DNA of 5,814 nt from NCBI GenBank assembly GCA_046160675.1, contig JBJXHH010000060.1, positions 1 through 5,814 on the forward strand. Direction: 5' to 3'. Both the position numbers and the translations under genes were made by a program. The notes under the pieces were generated by a model. The model made no database searches. It was not told the origin of the DNA and saw only the letters and a program-made list of their open reading frames with translations. Position 1 is the first letter of the stretch, and each line of letters begins with the position of its first letter. Positions 1 through 5,814 of the stretch are shown one piece after another. The DNA is from JACMJP01 sp046160675 (GTDB taxonomy: Bacteria > Bacteroidota > Bacteroidia > Chitinophagales > BACL12).

Positions 1-426
1 CTGAAGAAATATTTACACAAGGGCAGGTCACTGTGGATGAACGATAGTTATTGGCTGGTGATGCCTTTTAAACTCTTTGATGCGGGGGTGAATTTGAAAT
101 ATGAAGGGATAAAAAAGACAATCGATAGCACAGATGCGCATGTGCTGGAACTTACCTTTGACCAGGTGGGCGAAACGCCTGAAAACAAGTATTATATCTA
201 CGTTGATACGAAAACTTTTTATGTTACCCAGTGGGATTTTTATGATGTGAACGGGCACCTTTCTCCAACTTTGTCCACCACCTGGGGCGATTATAAAAAG
301 TACGGAAAGATCATGCTGAGCAGCAATAGGGGAACATCAGGAAAACTCTCTGATATTCATGTATGGGAAAGTTTACATGAAAAAGTATTTACAGAGGCAA
401 CTGTTCCCGTTTTTAGTGAATTGTAG
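1..426 (+). CDS. 3' part of a DUF6503-like hypothetical protein (5' end outside window)
   Basis: The reading frame is open from base 1 to the TAG at 424-426, giving the last 141 residues; the true start lies upstream. An internal ATG at 37 is an ordinary Met in the chain, because the codons before it (LKKYLHKGRSLW) continue the protein. The visible part has alternating aromatic and polar stretches suggesting a beta-rich fold: WMNDSYWLVMPFKLFD, then GVNLKYEG, a VLELTF strand, GETPENKYYIYVD and VTQWDF. This pattern (a W-N-DSYWL-PFKL motif, a TP-N-Y-VD motif, then a W-F motif) resembles the Bacteroidota DUF6503 family, small, probably periplasmic or lipid-anchored proteins of unknown function. 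The signal peptide cannot be checked because the N-terminus is missing. The family assignment is from memory of the motif pattern and is moderately sure; no biochemical role is claimed. It converges on the next gene with 9 bp between the two stop codons. Confidence 0.75.
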   Translation: MKKYLHKGRSLWMNDSYWLVMPFKLFDAGVNLKYEGIKKTIDSTDAHVLELTFDQVGETPENKYYIYVDTKTFYVTQWDFYDVNGHLSPTLSTTWGDYKKYGKIMLSSNRGTSGKLSDIHVWESLHEKVFTEATVPVFSEL

Positions 427-435
427 CTTTTATTC

Positions 436-807
436 TCAACACTTCATTAATAAAATAACAGCCCAGGCAAGTAGAATCATTTCAAGAATAGCAATGTAGT
501 AGCCATTTTTAGACGATGCTCCTTTCTGCAGGATAGATACCCAGCGGAACAAAACTATGCCCGCATAAATACAAACAGAAAAAAGTATTCCGGCATAGTA
601 CAATTCTTCATTCAGGGCGCACAAGAGATAAAAAACTGCCCAGCCTGCTTCCATGCCGACATACACTGCAAAGTACTCGGCTCTGCCGGAGGTATTTAAA
701 AATGATAAACCTGAAAATGTAGCGGTAGCAGTGGGTTTGAGCAAACACCATCCTGCAAAGCCTGAATAAAGTATACAGTTAAGCCAAAGGTAAATTTCTA
801 CTGACAT
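436..807 (-). CDS. Small four-helix integral membrane protein, DUF4345-like
   Basis: This 123-residue, very hydrophobic protein starts at ATG 807-805 and ends at TGA 438-436. Four membrane segments can be read at about residues 5-23, 45-65, 69-92 and 103-121. Between helices 1 and 2 there is a short loop with a Pro and a G-L motif (P25, G33-L34). Helix 2 is preceded by GRAEY (41-45) and continues AVYVGMEAGWAVFYLL. This layout (P-x-G-L loop, then R-A-E, then Y-x-G-x-E/Q-G within helix 2) and the length match what I know of DUF4345 membrane proteins, whose function is unknown. A Glu (E109) lies inside helix 4. No catalytic motif is visible. The start is 87 bp after the stop of the upstream transpeptidase gene on the same strand, with no convincing hairpin terminator or exact TAnnTTTG box between them, so read-through transcription is plausible. 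The existence of the gene is likely; the family call is moderate. Confidence 0.72.
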   Translation of the reverse strand: MSVEIYLWLNCILYSGFAGWCLLKPTATATFSGLSFLNTSGRAEYFAVYVGMEAGWAVFYLLCALNEELYYAGILFSVCIYAGIVLFRWVSILQKGASSKNGYYIAILEMILLAWAVILLMKC

Positions 808-893
808 ACTTGTTTTTTAGTTTTTGATTTATGATTTGATAATCTGTTGGGTTATTTTTTCTTCAATTTATTTATTGCAATTCAGTCAACTTT
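808..893. other. AT-rich intergenic spacer, no clear signal
   Basis: This 86-bp spacer between two minus-strand genes is about 22% GC. It contains low-complexity runs of T and a short imperfect direct repeat (GATTTAT followed by GATTTGAT at about 826-840). No exact TAnnTTTG promoter box, strong hairpin or RNA gene is visible on either strand. It may carry a weak promoter for the small membrane protein, or simply be read through from the transpeptidase gene. Confidence 0.5.
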
Positions 894-2561
894 TCACCTC
901 AATGTTTCTTCCAACTTCGCATCATGCCCGTAAATATCTTTTCTGAAATTCAGATCACCCGTGTCATCTACCCAGGCTGTAAAGTAAGCAATAAAAACGG
1001 GTATCTTTTCCTTTAACAATACCTTTGTAGGCTTGCCGCTGTGCATCACACTATCAATTTTTTCTTTCGGCCAGGCAATAGAATCTTCCCGCAAAAGATA
1101 TTCTGCAAACCGCTGTGGCTCTGCTACTCTTATACAACCATGGCTTAAAGACCTTTGAGTTTGAGAGAACAAACTTCTTGAATCTGTATCATGAAAGTAA
1201 ATGCTGTAAGAGTTCGGAAAAATAAACTTAACCCAACCTAACGCATTATCTGCACCCGGTTTCTGACGGATAAAATAAGGGAAGTTACTTCCTGAGTATT
1301 TCTGCCAATCTATTGTGGTTGGGTCCAGCACTTCATATTTCGTATTCACAACTTCAAACCTGTTTTTTGTCAGATAAGAAATGTTTTTCTTCACAGCAGG
1401 TACAATTTCTTTGCTCACTATACTATTCGGTACTTCCCAGTAAGGACTGAAAATGATGTATTCAAGATAATCATTAAAAATAGTTGTAGAGGTGGATGAT
1501 TTGCCAACGATCACATTCATATCCCATACAAGCGAATCATTATCATAAATATGCATTTTATACTCAGGAATGTTCACCGTTATATATTCTCCTTTCAAAT
1601 CATAAGGCACCCAACGGCAGCGCTCCATGTTCAGTACAATTTTTCTGAGTAAACTGTCAGGATGTGTATTTATCGCATCAAAAAAATTGTTTCCTGCTGC
1701 GCCATCTTGTTTCAATCCAAAACGTTTTTGCAATTTTTTTACTGCTACTGCTGTTGCCGAATCGAAAAGACCTGGGTTGCTTTTTTCTGAAAGATCACCA
1801 AAAAGGATGAGCCTGTTTTGAATTTCTCCAATAATTTCAGCTGAATCACCTTCCTTGTAAAACTTAACACCGGTGGGTAATTTCAAGCTGTCCCAGCTTG
1901 ATAACTCTTTGCTGATAGTCTTATATTTTTTCAGGTTTTGCTTTAGCAAATTGTATTGTTTGTATACTGGTTCATTTGCTGTGAAAGATGAACCCTTACC
2001 TGTTAGAATAGAGTCAAGAATACTTGCGAAAGGAATAGTTTTTCGTTTTATGTACCAGTTCAGTTCTTTCGTTTGCTGTTCACTAATGCCGCTCCACACT
2101 TTTTGGGCATACACAAAAAACTGTGAAGTAAGCAACATATCCAATTGGGCTGTAATGCTATCAGCGCCTCTGAAAAAATAACCAGGATCAGTAACCAAAG
2201 AAAATAATTTTTGATTTTCAGATACATAAACTATTGAATCTTTCAAGCCTTCTTCATCAAAATGGTTCAGCAGGTTCATAAAATAGGAACCCTGTTCCAG
2301 CATACCATTCTCATTAAACCAGGCGAACTTATAGTTCCTGTTTTTATAAAAATTCAGAATATCTATTTTGTGAAAGGAAAGCAATTCATGGGTTTGAAAA
2401 AAAAGATTCAGTGTTGTTGAATCAAACTGTAAAGCATGAAAGGTTGAGTCAATTGTGGGTGGATCAGCAATGTTAACCTCATCCTTCTGCGTAGTTTTTT
2501 TGCATGAAAATATCAGTGCTGAAAATAGGAGAAACAAAAAATTAGCAGTGAGTTTGCGCAT
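894..2561 (-). CDS. Murein L,D-transpeptidase, YcbB/LdtD-like, predicted lipoprotein
   Basis: The enzyme is expected to form 3-3 cross-links between meso-diaminopimelate residues of peptidoglycan, using a catalytic Cys, in the periplasm. Numbering from ATG 2561 gives 555 residues. There is a lipoprotein-type signal with lipobox I-F-S-C at C20. An all-helical region at about 50-225 matches the YcbB scaffold domain in position. A PG_binding_1 repeat follows at about 239-297 (GDSAEIIGEIQNRL, then AVKKLQKRFGLKQDG). The YkuD catalytic domain spans about 325-490. YcbB hallmarks are MERCRWVP, VNIPEY, VIVGK, PYWEVPNSI, RQKPGADNALGWVKF, YFHDT (H457) and SHGCIRV with H474 and catalytic C476. The end, PVFIAYFTA followed by DIYGHD, is also typical of the family. 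Length and domain order are as expected and no key residue is missing. An earlier in-frame ATG at 2594 would add 11 residues, but it lies upstream of an exact TACCTTTG promoter box (2583-2576) that falls inside that extension. The later ATG puts the signal peptide at the very N-terminus and is preferred. Confidence 0.93.
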   Translation of the reverse strand: MRKLTANFLFLLFSALIFSCKKTTQKDEVNIADPPTIDSTFHALQFDSTTLNLFFQTHELLSFHKIDILNFYKNRNYKFAWFNENGMLEQGSYFMNLLNHFDEEGLKDSIVYVSENQKLFSLVTDPGYFFRGADSITAQLDMLLTSQFFVYAQKVWSGISEQQTKELNWYIKRKTIPFASILDSILTGKGSSFTANEPVYKQYNLLKQNLKKYKTISKELSSWDSLKLPTGVKFYKEGDSAEIIGEIQNRLILFGDLSEKSNPGLFDSATAVAVKKLQKRFGLKQDGAAGNNFFDAINTHPDSLLRKIVLNMERCRWVPYDLKGEYITVNIPEYKMHIYDNDSLVWDMNVIVGKSSTSTTIFNDYLEYIIFSPYWEVPNSIVSKEIVPAVKKNISYLTKNRFEVVNTKYEVLDPTTIDWQKYSGSNFPYFIRQKPGADNALGWVKFIFPNSYSIYFHDTDSRSLFSQTQRSLSHGCIRVAEPQRFAEYLLREDSIAWPKEKIDSVMHSGKPTKVLLKEKIPVFIAYFTAWVDDTGDLNFRKDIYGHDAKLEETLR

Positions 2562-2575
2562 AAAAGATGATGGAG

Positions 2576-2583
2576 CAAAGGTA
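2576..2583 (-). promoter_or_regulatory. Predicted Bacteroidota -7 promoter box for the L,D-transpeptidase gene
   Basis: Read on the minus strand this is TACCTTTG, an exact match to TAnnTTTG, the -7 element of the Bacteroidota primary sigma factor. It ends 14 bases before the ATG at 2561, which would give a very short leader. No TTG is visible at the usual -33 distance, so the call rests on the -7 box and its position. If correct, the ATG at 2594 lies upstream of the transcript and cannot be the start. Confidence 0.6.
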
Positions 2584-2600
2584 GGTTTTTTCATGTTGAG

Positions 2601-2608
2601 TATATTTG
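2601..2608 (+). promoter_or_regulatory. Predicted Bacteroidota -7 promoter box for glgB
   Basis: The sequence TATATTTG matches TAnnTTTG exactly on the plus strand, three bases before the glgB ATG at 2612. With the usual spacing from this box, transcription would begin at or just around the start codon, giving a leaderless or nearly leaderless message. No clear -33 TTG is seen. The TTG within the box (2606-2608) is in frame with glgB but is better explained as part of the promoter than as a start codon. The box could be fortuitous in AT-rich DNA, hence moderate confidence. Confidence 0.5.
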
Positions 2609-2611
2609 CGT

Positions 2612-4603
2612 ATGCCTGACAGTTTTCTCCACAATTTTTCTCTTTTAACCGACTATGACATACATCTTTTTAAAGAAGGAAAACACTATCGCCTTTGGGA
2701 AAAACTTGGGTCTCATGTAACTTTTCATAATAAAGCCAATGGTGTTTATTTTGCTGTCTGGGCGCCCAATGCTTCCCGGATTTTTGTTTCCGGTGATTTT
2801 AATAACTGGCATAAAAGCCTGCATGAACTCAAACCGAGGTGGGATGAAAGTGGTATTTGGGAGGGCTTTATCATAGGCATGAAAGCCGGCGATCTTTATA
2901 AATATGTTATCCACCCTCAGCACGGAGAACCTTTGGAAAAATGTGACCCTTATGCTCTGAAAGCTGAATCTGCTCCAAATAATGCAAGCATTGTAATTGA
3001 TTCAAAGTATAAATGGAAAGACAAGAGGTGGCTTAATAAACGCAAGAAGTTCAACTATGAAAAACCGATGAGCATTTATGAAGTGCATATCGGGAGTTGG
3101 GGAAGAAAACCCGATGAAACCTTTTATTCATACAGGGAACTTGCTGACAATTTAATTCAATATGTAAAGCAAATGGGGTTTACACATATTGAGCTGATGC
3201 CGGTGATGGAACATCCTTTTTACGGGAGCTGGGGCTACCAGATAACGAACTATTTTTCGCCTACCTCAAGGTTCGGTGATCCCGATGATCTGAAATATTT
3301 GATTGACGTTGCACATCAAAATAACATAGGTATTCTTCTTGATTGGGTTCCATCTCATTTTCCAGGGGATGCTTATTCAATAAAAAATTTTGATGGAACG
3401 GCTTTATACGAACATGCAGACCCGAAAAAAGGATTTCAACCAGACTGGAACAGCTATATTTTTAATTACGGTAGAAATGAAGTGAAATCTTTTTTGGTAA
3501 GTAATGCAATTTTCTGGCTTGAATACTTTCATACTGATGGCCTTCGGGTAGATGCTGTTGCAAGCATGTTGTACCTTGATTATTCAAGGAAAGAAGGAGA
3601 ATGGGATAAAAATATTTTCGGTGGTAATGAAAACCTTGAAGCAATTCAATTTTTAAAAGAATGCAATAATGCAATCAGGAAAGAACTGCCGGGAGTTGTT
3701 ACTATAGCAGAGGAAAGTACAGCCTGGCCAAAGGTTTCAGGCACAACGGAGGATGGCGGGCTTGGATTTCATTATAAGTGGATGATGGGCTGGATGCATG
3801 ATACTTTGAATTACTTTAAGCAGGAGCCCATTTATAGAAAGCATCATCAAAATAATATTACTTTTTCTATTTGGTATTTCTGGAGTGAACATTTTGTGCT
3901 CAGTATTTCACATGATGAGGTTGTGTATGGAAAAGGGAGCTTGTGGAACAAAATGCCCGGTGACGAATGGCACAAGTTTGCAAATCTGCGTTTGTTATTC
4001 ACATATATGTATACGCATCCGGGCGCAAAACTCATTTTCATGGGAAGTGAGTTTGCACAAAAGAATGAATGGAATCATGATCAAAGCCTCGACTGGCATT
4101 TGATGAACGAGGAGCCGCATAAAAAAACGCAACAATTGGTTACGGACCTCAATCATTTATACATTTCAGAAAAAGCTTTGCATGAACAGGATTATATAAC
4201 TGATTCCCTGATTTGGACCGACATTTCAAAAACCGAACAATGCATCTTGTGTTATAAGAGAATTGCAAAAGATGCGAAAGATTATATTCTTGTCGTTGCT
4301 AATTTCGATCAACAAACACATTATAATTATCATATTGCAGTTCCTGAGAATATTTCCTACCGTGAGATATTGAATACAGATGCAGAGATTTATGGCGGAA
4401 GCGGACTTACAAATGAAAGCATTCTACATCCTGTTTCACATCGTAATGAAGGAGACGATGCTGAAAGATTCCAATTAATAATTACAATACCTCCTCTCAG
4501 TATAATCTTGCTCAAACCCTTAAGAAAAAAGGTGAATGCAACTTCTAAAAAAGTACCGAAGTCTAAAGTGGAGAACCCCACTAATAAAGTGAACCGTAAT
4601 TAG
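2612..4603 (+). CDS. glgB: 1,4-alpha-glucan (glycogen) branching enzyme, GH13
   Basis: GlgB cuts alpha-1,4 glucan chains and rejoins them as alpha-1,6 branches during cytoplasmic glycogen synthesis. Numbering from ATG 2612 gives 663 residues. A CBM48-type beta-sandwich occupies about 35-125 (VYFAVWAPNASRIFVSGDFNNW). The GH13 barrel begins near MSIYEVHIGSW (153). Conserved region I is DWVPSH (D244-H249). The nucleophile is D314 in DGLRVDAVASMLYLDYSR, the acid/base is E367 in IAEESTAWP, and the transition-state stabiliser is D435 in SHDEVVYGKGS. Their spacing (53 and 121 residues from the nucleophile) equals that of E. coli GlgB as I remember it (D405, E458, D526). MGSEFAQKNEWNHDQSLDWHL also matches bacterial GlgB (GH13_9). 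The all-beta C-terminal domain ends near 635. Compared with the ~730-residue E. coli enzyme it lacks the extra N-terminal N1 module, as many bacterial GlgBs do. A 28-residue lysine-rich tail (636-663) follows the domain. An upstream in-frame TTG at 2606 is part of a promoter box and is not preferred. No other glycogen genes lie in the window. Confidence 0.97.
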   Translation: MPDSFLHNFSLLTDYDIHLFKEGKHYRLWEKLGSHVTFHNKANGVYFAVWAPNASRIFVSGDFNNWHKSLHELKPRWDESGIWEGFIIGMKAGDLYKYVIHPQHGEPLEKCDPYALKAESAPNNASIVIDSKYKWKDKRWLNKRKKFNYEKPMSIYEVHIGSWGRKPDETFYSYRELADNLIQYVKQMGFTHIELMPVMEHPFYGSWGYQITNYFSPTSRFGDPDDLKYLIDVAHQNNIGILLDWVPSHFPGDAYSIKNFDGTALYEHADPKKGFQPDWNSYIFNYGRNEVKSFLVSNAIFWLEYFHTDGLRVDAVASMLYLDYSRKEGEWDKNIFGGNENLEAIQFLKECNNAIRKELPGVVTIAEESTAWPKVSGTTEDGGLGFHYKWMMGWMHDTLNYFKQEPIYRKHHQNNITFSIWYFWSEHFVLSISHDEVVYGKGSLWNKMPGDEWHKFANLRLLFTYMYTHPGAKLIFMGSEFAQKNEWNHDQSLDWHLMNEEPHKKTQQLVTDLNHLYISEKALHEQDYITDSLIWTDISKTEQCILCYKRIAKDAKDYILVVANFDQQTHYNYHIAVPENISYREILNTDAEIYGGSGLTNESILHPVSHRNEGDDAERFQLIITIPPLSIILLKPLRKKVNATSKKVPKSKVENPTNKVNRN

Positions 4604-4609
4604 TAGTTT

Positions 4610-5814
4610 ATGAAACGAAGGTTGTTTATTAAACATGCGGGTAAGATTATTCCGCTTGCATACTTTGCTCCATCTTTTCTTACCAAAGTTTTTGCCCAGC
4701 AAACAGCAAGTGGGAGTGTAATTATTATTGGCGCAGGCGCTGCCGGGTTGTATGCAGCTAAAGTGTTAAAAGAAGCAGGAATTAATGTAACAATACTAGA
4801 AGCATCGTTAGTGCATGGAGGCAGAATAAAACCCCTGAATGATTTTTCAAGTATCCCGATTGAAATGGGAGCAGAAGAAGTACATGGAAAAGCAAACACA
4901 GGCGGTGATCCACCTTCTTTTCTCTGGAGTTCCATCAATGATTATGATCCGTCATTGCTTGTTGAGTATGCAACTCTTGATATCAAAGAGATATTTGCCC
5001 TTGATGACAATTATGTAACCTATCCACCCTATTGGGATCCGGATCTTGAAGCTGTTGAATCTTTCATAAACAGCATGTACCTCTATTCTGGCGATGATGT
5101 TATTATGAATGATTATTTAGCGGACACTTTTGGTATAACTGAAGGCGATAGAACCTGGCATCTTTACGAAGCCTGGATAGGTGCCGAGTACGGAAGCAGC
5201 ATAAAAGATTATGGCATGAAGAGCATGGCTGTAAGTGAAAACCTTTGGCTTACAGGTGGGAAAAATTACGCCCTGAATACTTCCTACCTTCAACTTTTGG
5301 AAACACTCTGGTTTAATCCGATTCTTGAAAATATTATTTATAACAAACAAGCAACGAGTATTGATTATAGTGGTTCTTCAATCCTTGTTACTTGTGCTGA
5401 CGGGTCAGAGTATTCAGCAGATAAAGTAATAAGCGCTGTTCCATTAAGTATCCTGAAAGAAAATGCCATCAGTTTTACTCCTGCCTTACCTGTGTTGAAT
5501 CAAAATGCAATTGATACTTTAGAGATGGGGCATGGGATGAAGATAATCTTGAAATTTTCAGAAAAATTCTGGGGTGATGATGTGTATGATATTACATTCA
5601 AAGGGTCTCCTACAATAGCATGGAGTCCCGGATTGATACGTTCAGGAGGTACTGATAACTTGCTTTTGTTTTTCTGCATGGGTGAGCGGGCTGACTACCT
5701 CAGCAGCCTGGGTGACGACGCAATTGATGTAATTCTTACGGAACTTGATACCTTGTTTGATGGCGAGGCAAGTGAAAAATATGTTGATGCGGTTATTCAG
5801 GATTGGATAAAAGA
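4610..5814 (+). CDS. FAD-dependent amine oxidase (polyamine/monoamine oxidase type), Tat-like signal, 3' end outside window
   Basis: The frame is open from ATG 4610 to the window edge, giving 401 complete codons plus two bases; the C-terminal part, with the last FAD-binding segment, is missing (family members usually have about 450-500 residues). The N-terminus MKRRLFIKHAG resembles a twin-arginine signal (RRxFIK), followed by a hydrophobic stretch and a possible cleavage site after VFA (29), consistent with export of a folded flavoprotein. The FAD-binding Rossmann motif is GAGAAG (41-46), with the ribose-binding acid E64 in ILEAS and then GGRI (70-73). The EMGAEEVHG segment (85-93) matches the family's second FAD-contact region. 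VISAVPLSIL (273-282) and MKIILKFSEKFW (310-321) match the flavin amine oxidase fold. K311 aligns with the conserved lysine that sits near flavin N5 (K300 in maize polyamine oxidase, K661 in LSD1, as I remember them). The substrate cannot be told from the sequence: polyamines, monoamines or amino acids are all possible. The start lies 6 bp after the glgB stop, so co-transcription is likely. Confidence 0.9.
   Translation, partial: MKRRLFIKHAGKIIPLAYFAPSFLTKVFAQQTASGSVIIIGAGAAGLYAAKVLKEAGINVTILEASLVHGGRIKPLNDFSSIPIEMGAEEVHGKANTGGDPPSFLWSSINDYDPSLLVEYATLDIKEIFALDDNYVTYPPYWDPDLEAVESFINSMYLYSGDDVIMNDYLADTFGITEGDRTWHLYEAWIGAEYGSSIKDYGMKSMAVSENLWLTGGKNYALNTSYLQLLETLWFNPILENIIYNKQATSIDYSGSSILVTCADGSEYSADKVISAVPLSILKENAISFTPALPVLNQNAIDTLEMGHGMKIILKFSEKFWGDDVYDITFKGSPTIAWSPGLIRSGGTDNLLLFFCMGERADYLSSLGDDAIDVILTELDTLFDGEASEKYVDAVIQDWIK

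Noticed and set aside
427..435. A bidirectional terminator between the convergent genes
   Set aside because: The 9-bp gap is too short for a hairpin of its own, and no convincing inverted repeat is seen spanning the two gene ends.
864..889. TTG (889-887) followed 16 bases later by TAAATTGA (870-863) on the minus strand, a possible promoter for the small membrane protein
   Set aside because: The second element matches only four of the six fixed positions of TAnnTTTG, and such near-matches are expected by chance in 22% GC sequence.
1873..2181. Plus-strand open frame of 102 codons antisense to the L,D-transpeptidase
   Set aside because: It is fully covered by a well-supported gene on the other strand and its translation shows no recognisable domain.
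2606..2611. TTG at 2606 as an upstream start for glgB
   Set aside because: It is part of the TATATTTG promoter box and adds only two residues ahead of an ATG at 2612.
4600..4938. Minus-strand open frame of 112 codons overlapping the end of glgB and the start of the amine oxidase
   Set aside because: The plus-strand frame here encodes a clear Tat-like signal and the GAGAAG FAD motif; the antisense translation has no recognisable features.
1..5814. A novel defence, mobile or retroelement-type system
   Set aside because: No direct-repeat array, terminal inverted repeats, transposase, integrase, reverse transcriptase, nuclease or toxin-antitoxin signature was seen on either strand; all five genes look like ordinary chromosomal genes of known or DUF families.

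Overview
The window looks like a piece of a Bacteroidota chromosome, probably from the Chitinophagales or a neighbouring group. Four observations support this. The DNA is AT-rich. The divergent intergenic region carries two exact TAnnTTTG promoter boxes, the form read by the Bacteroidota primary sigma factor, and no clear Shine-Dalgarno sequences were seen. A lipoprotein L,D-transpeptidase of the YcbB type is present. The truncated first gene resembles the DUF6503 family, which is typical of this phylum. The assignment comes from reading the sequence, not from a database search.

Layout: (1) bases 1-426 (+) are the 3' end of a DUF6503-like gene. (2) Nine bases later, convergent, comes a small four-helix membrane protein resembling DUF4345 (436-807, -). 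(3) An 86-bp, about 22% GC spacer separates it from a long minus-strand gene for a YcbB-like murein L,D-transpeptidase (894-2561, or to 2594 with an earlier ATG). (4) About 50 bp holds two divergent promoter boxes. (5) glgB, a GH13 glycogen branching enzyme with all catalytic residues, runs 2612-4603 (+). (6) Six bases later begins an FAD-dependent amine oxidase with a Tat-like signal peptide, which runs off the right edge (4610-5814, +).

The genes do not form one obvious pathway. The transpeptidase cross-links peptidoglycan, GlgB makes alpha-1,6 branches in cytoplasmic glycogen, and the amine oxidase appears to be exported. Tight spacing suggests glgB and the amine oxidase share a transcript. 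The DUF4345-like gene may be read through from the transpeptidase gene. I found no mobile element, CRISPR array, RNA gene or evident defence system. The most informative detail is the promoter arrangement at 2559-2614, which affects start-codon choice for both flanking genes.
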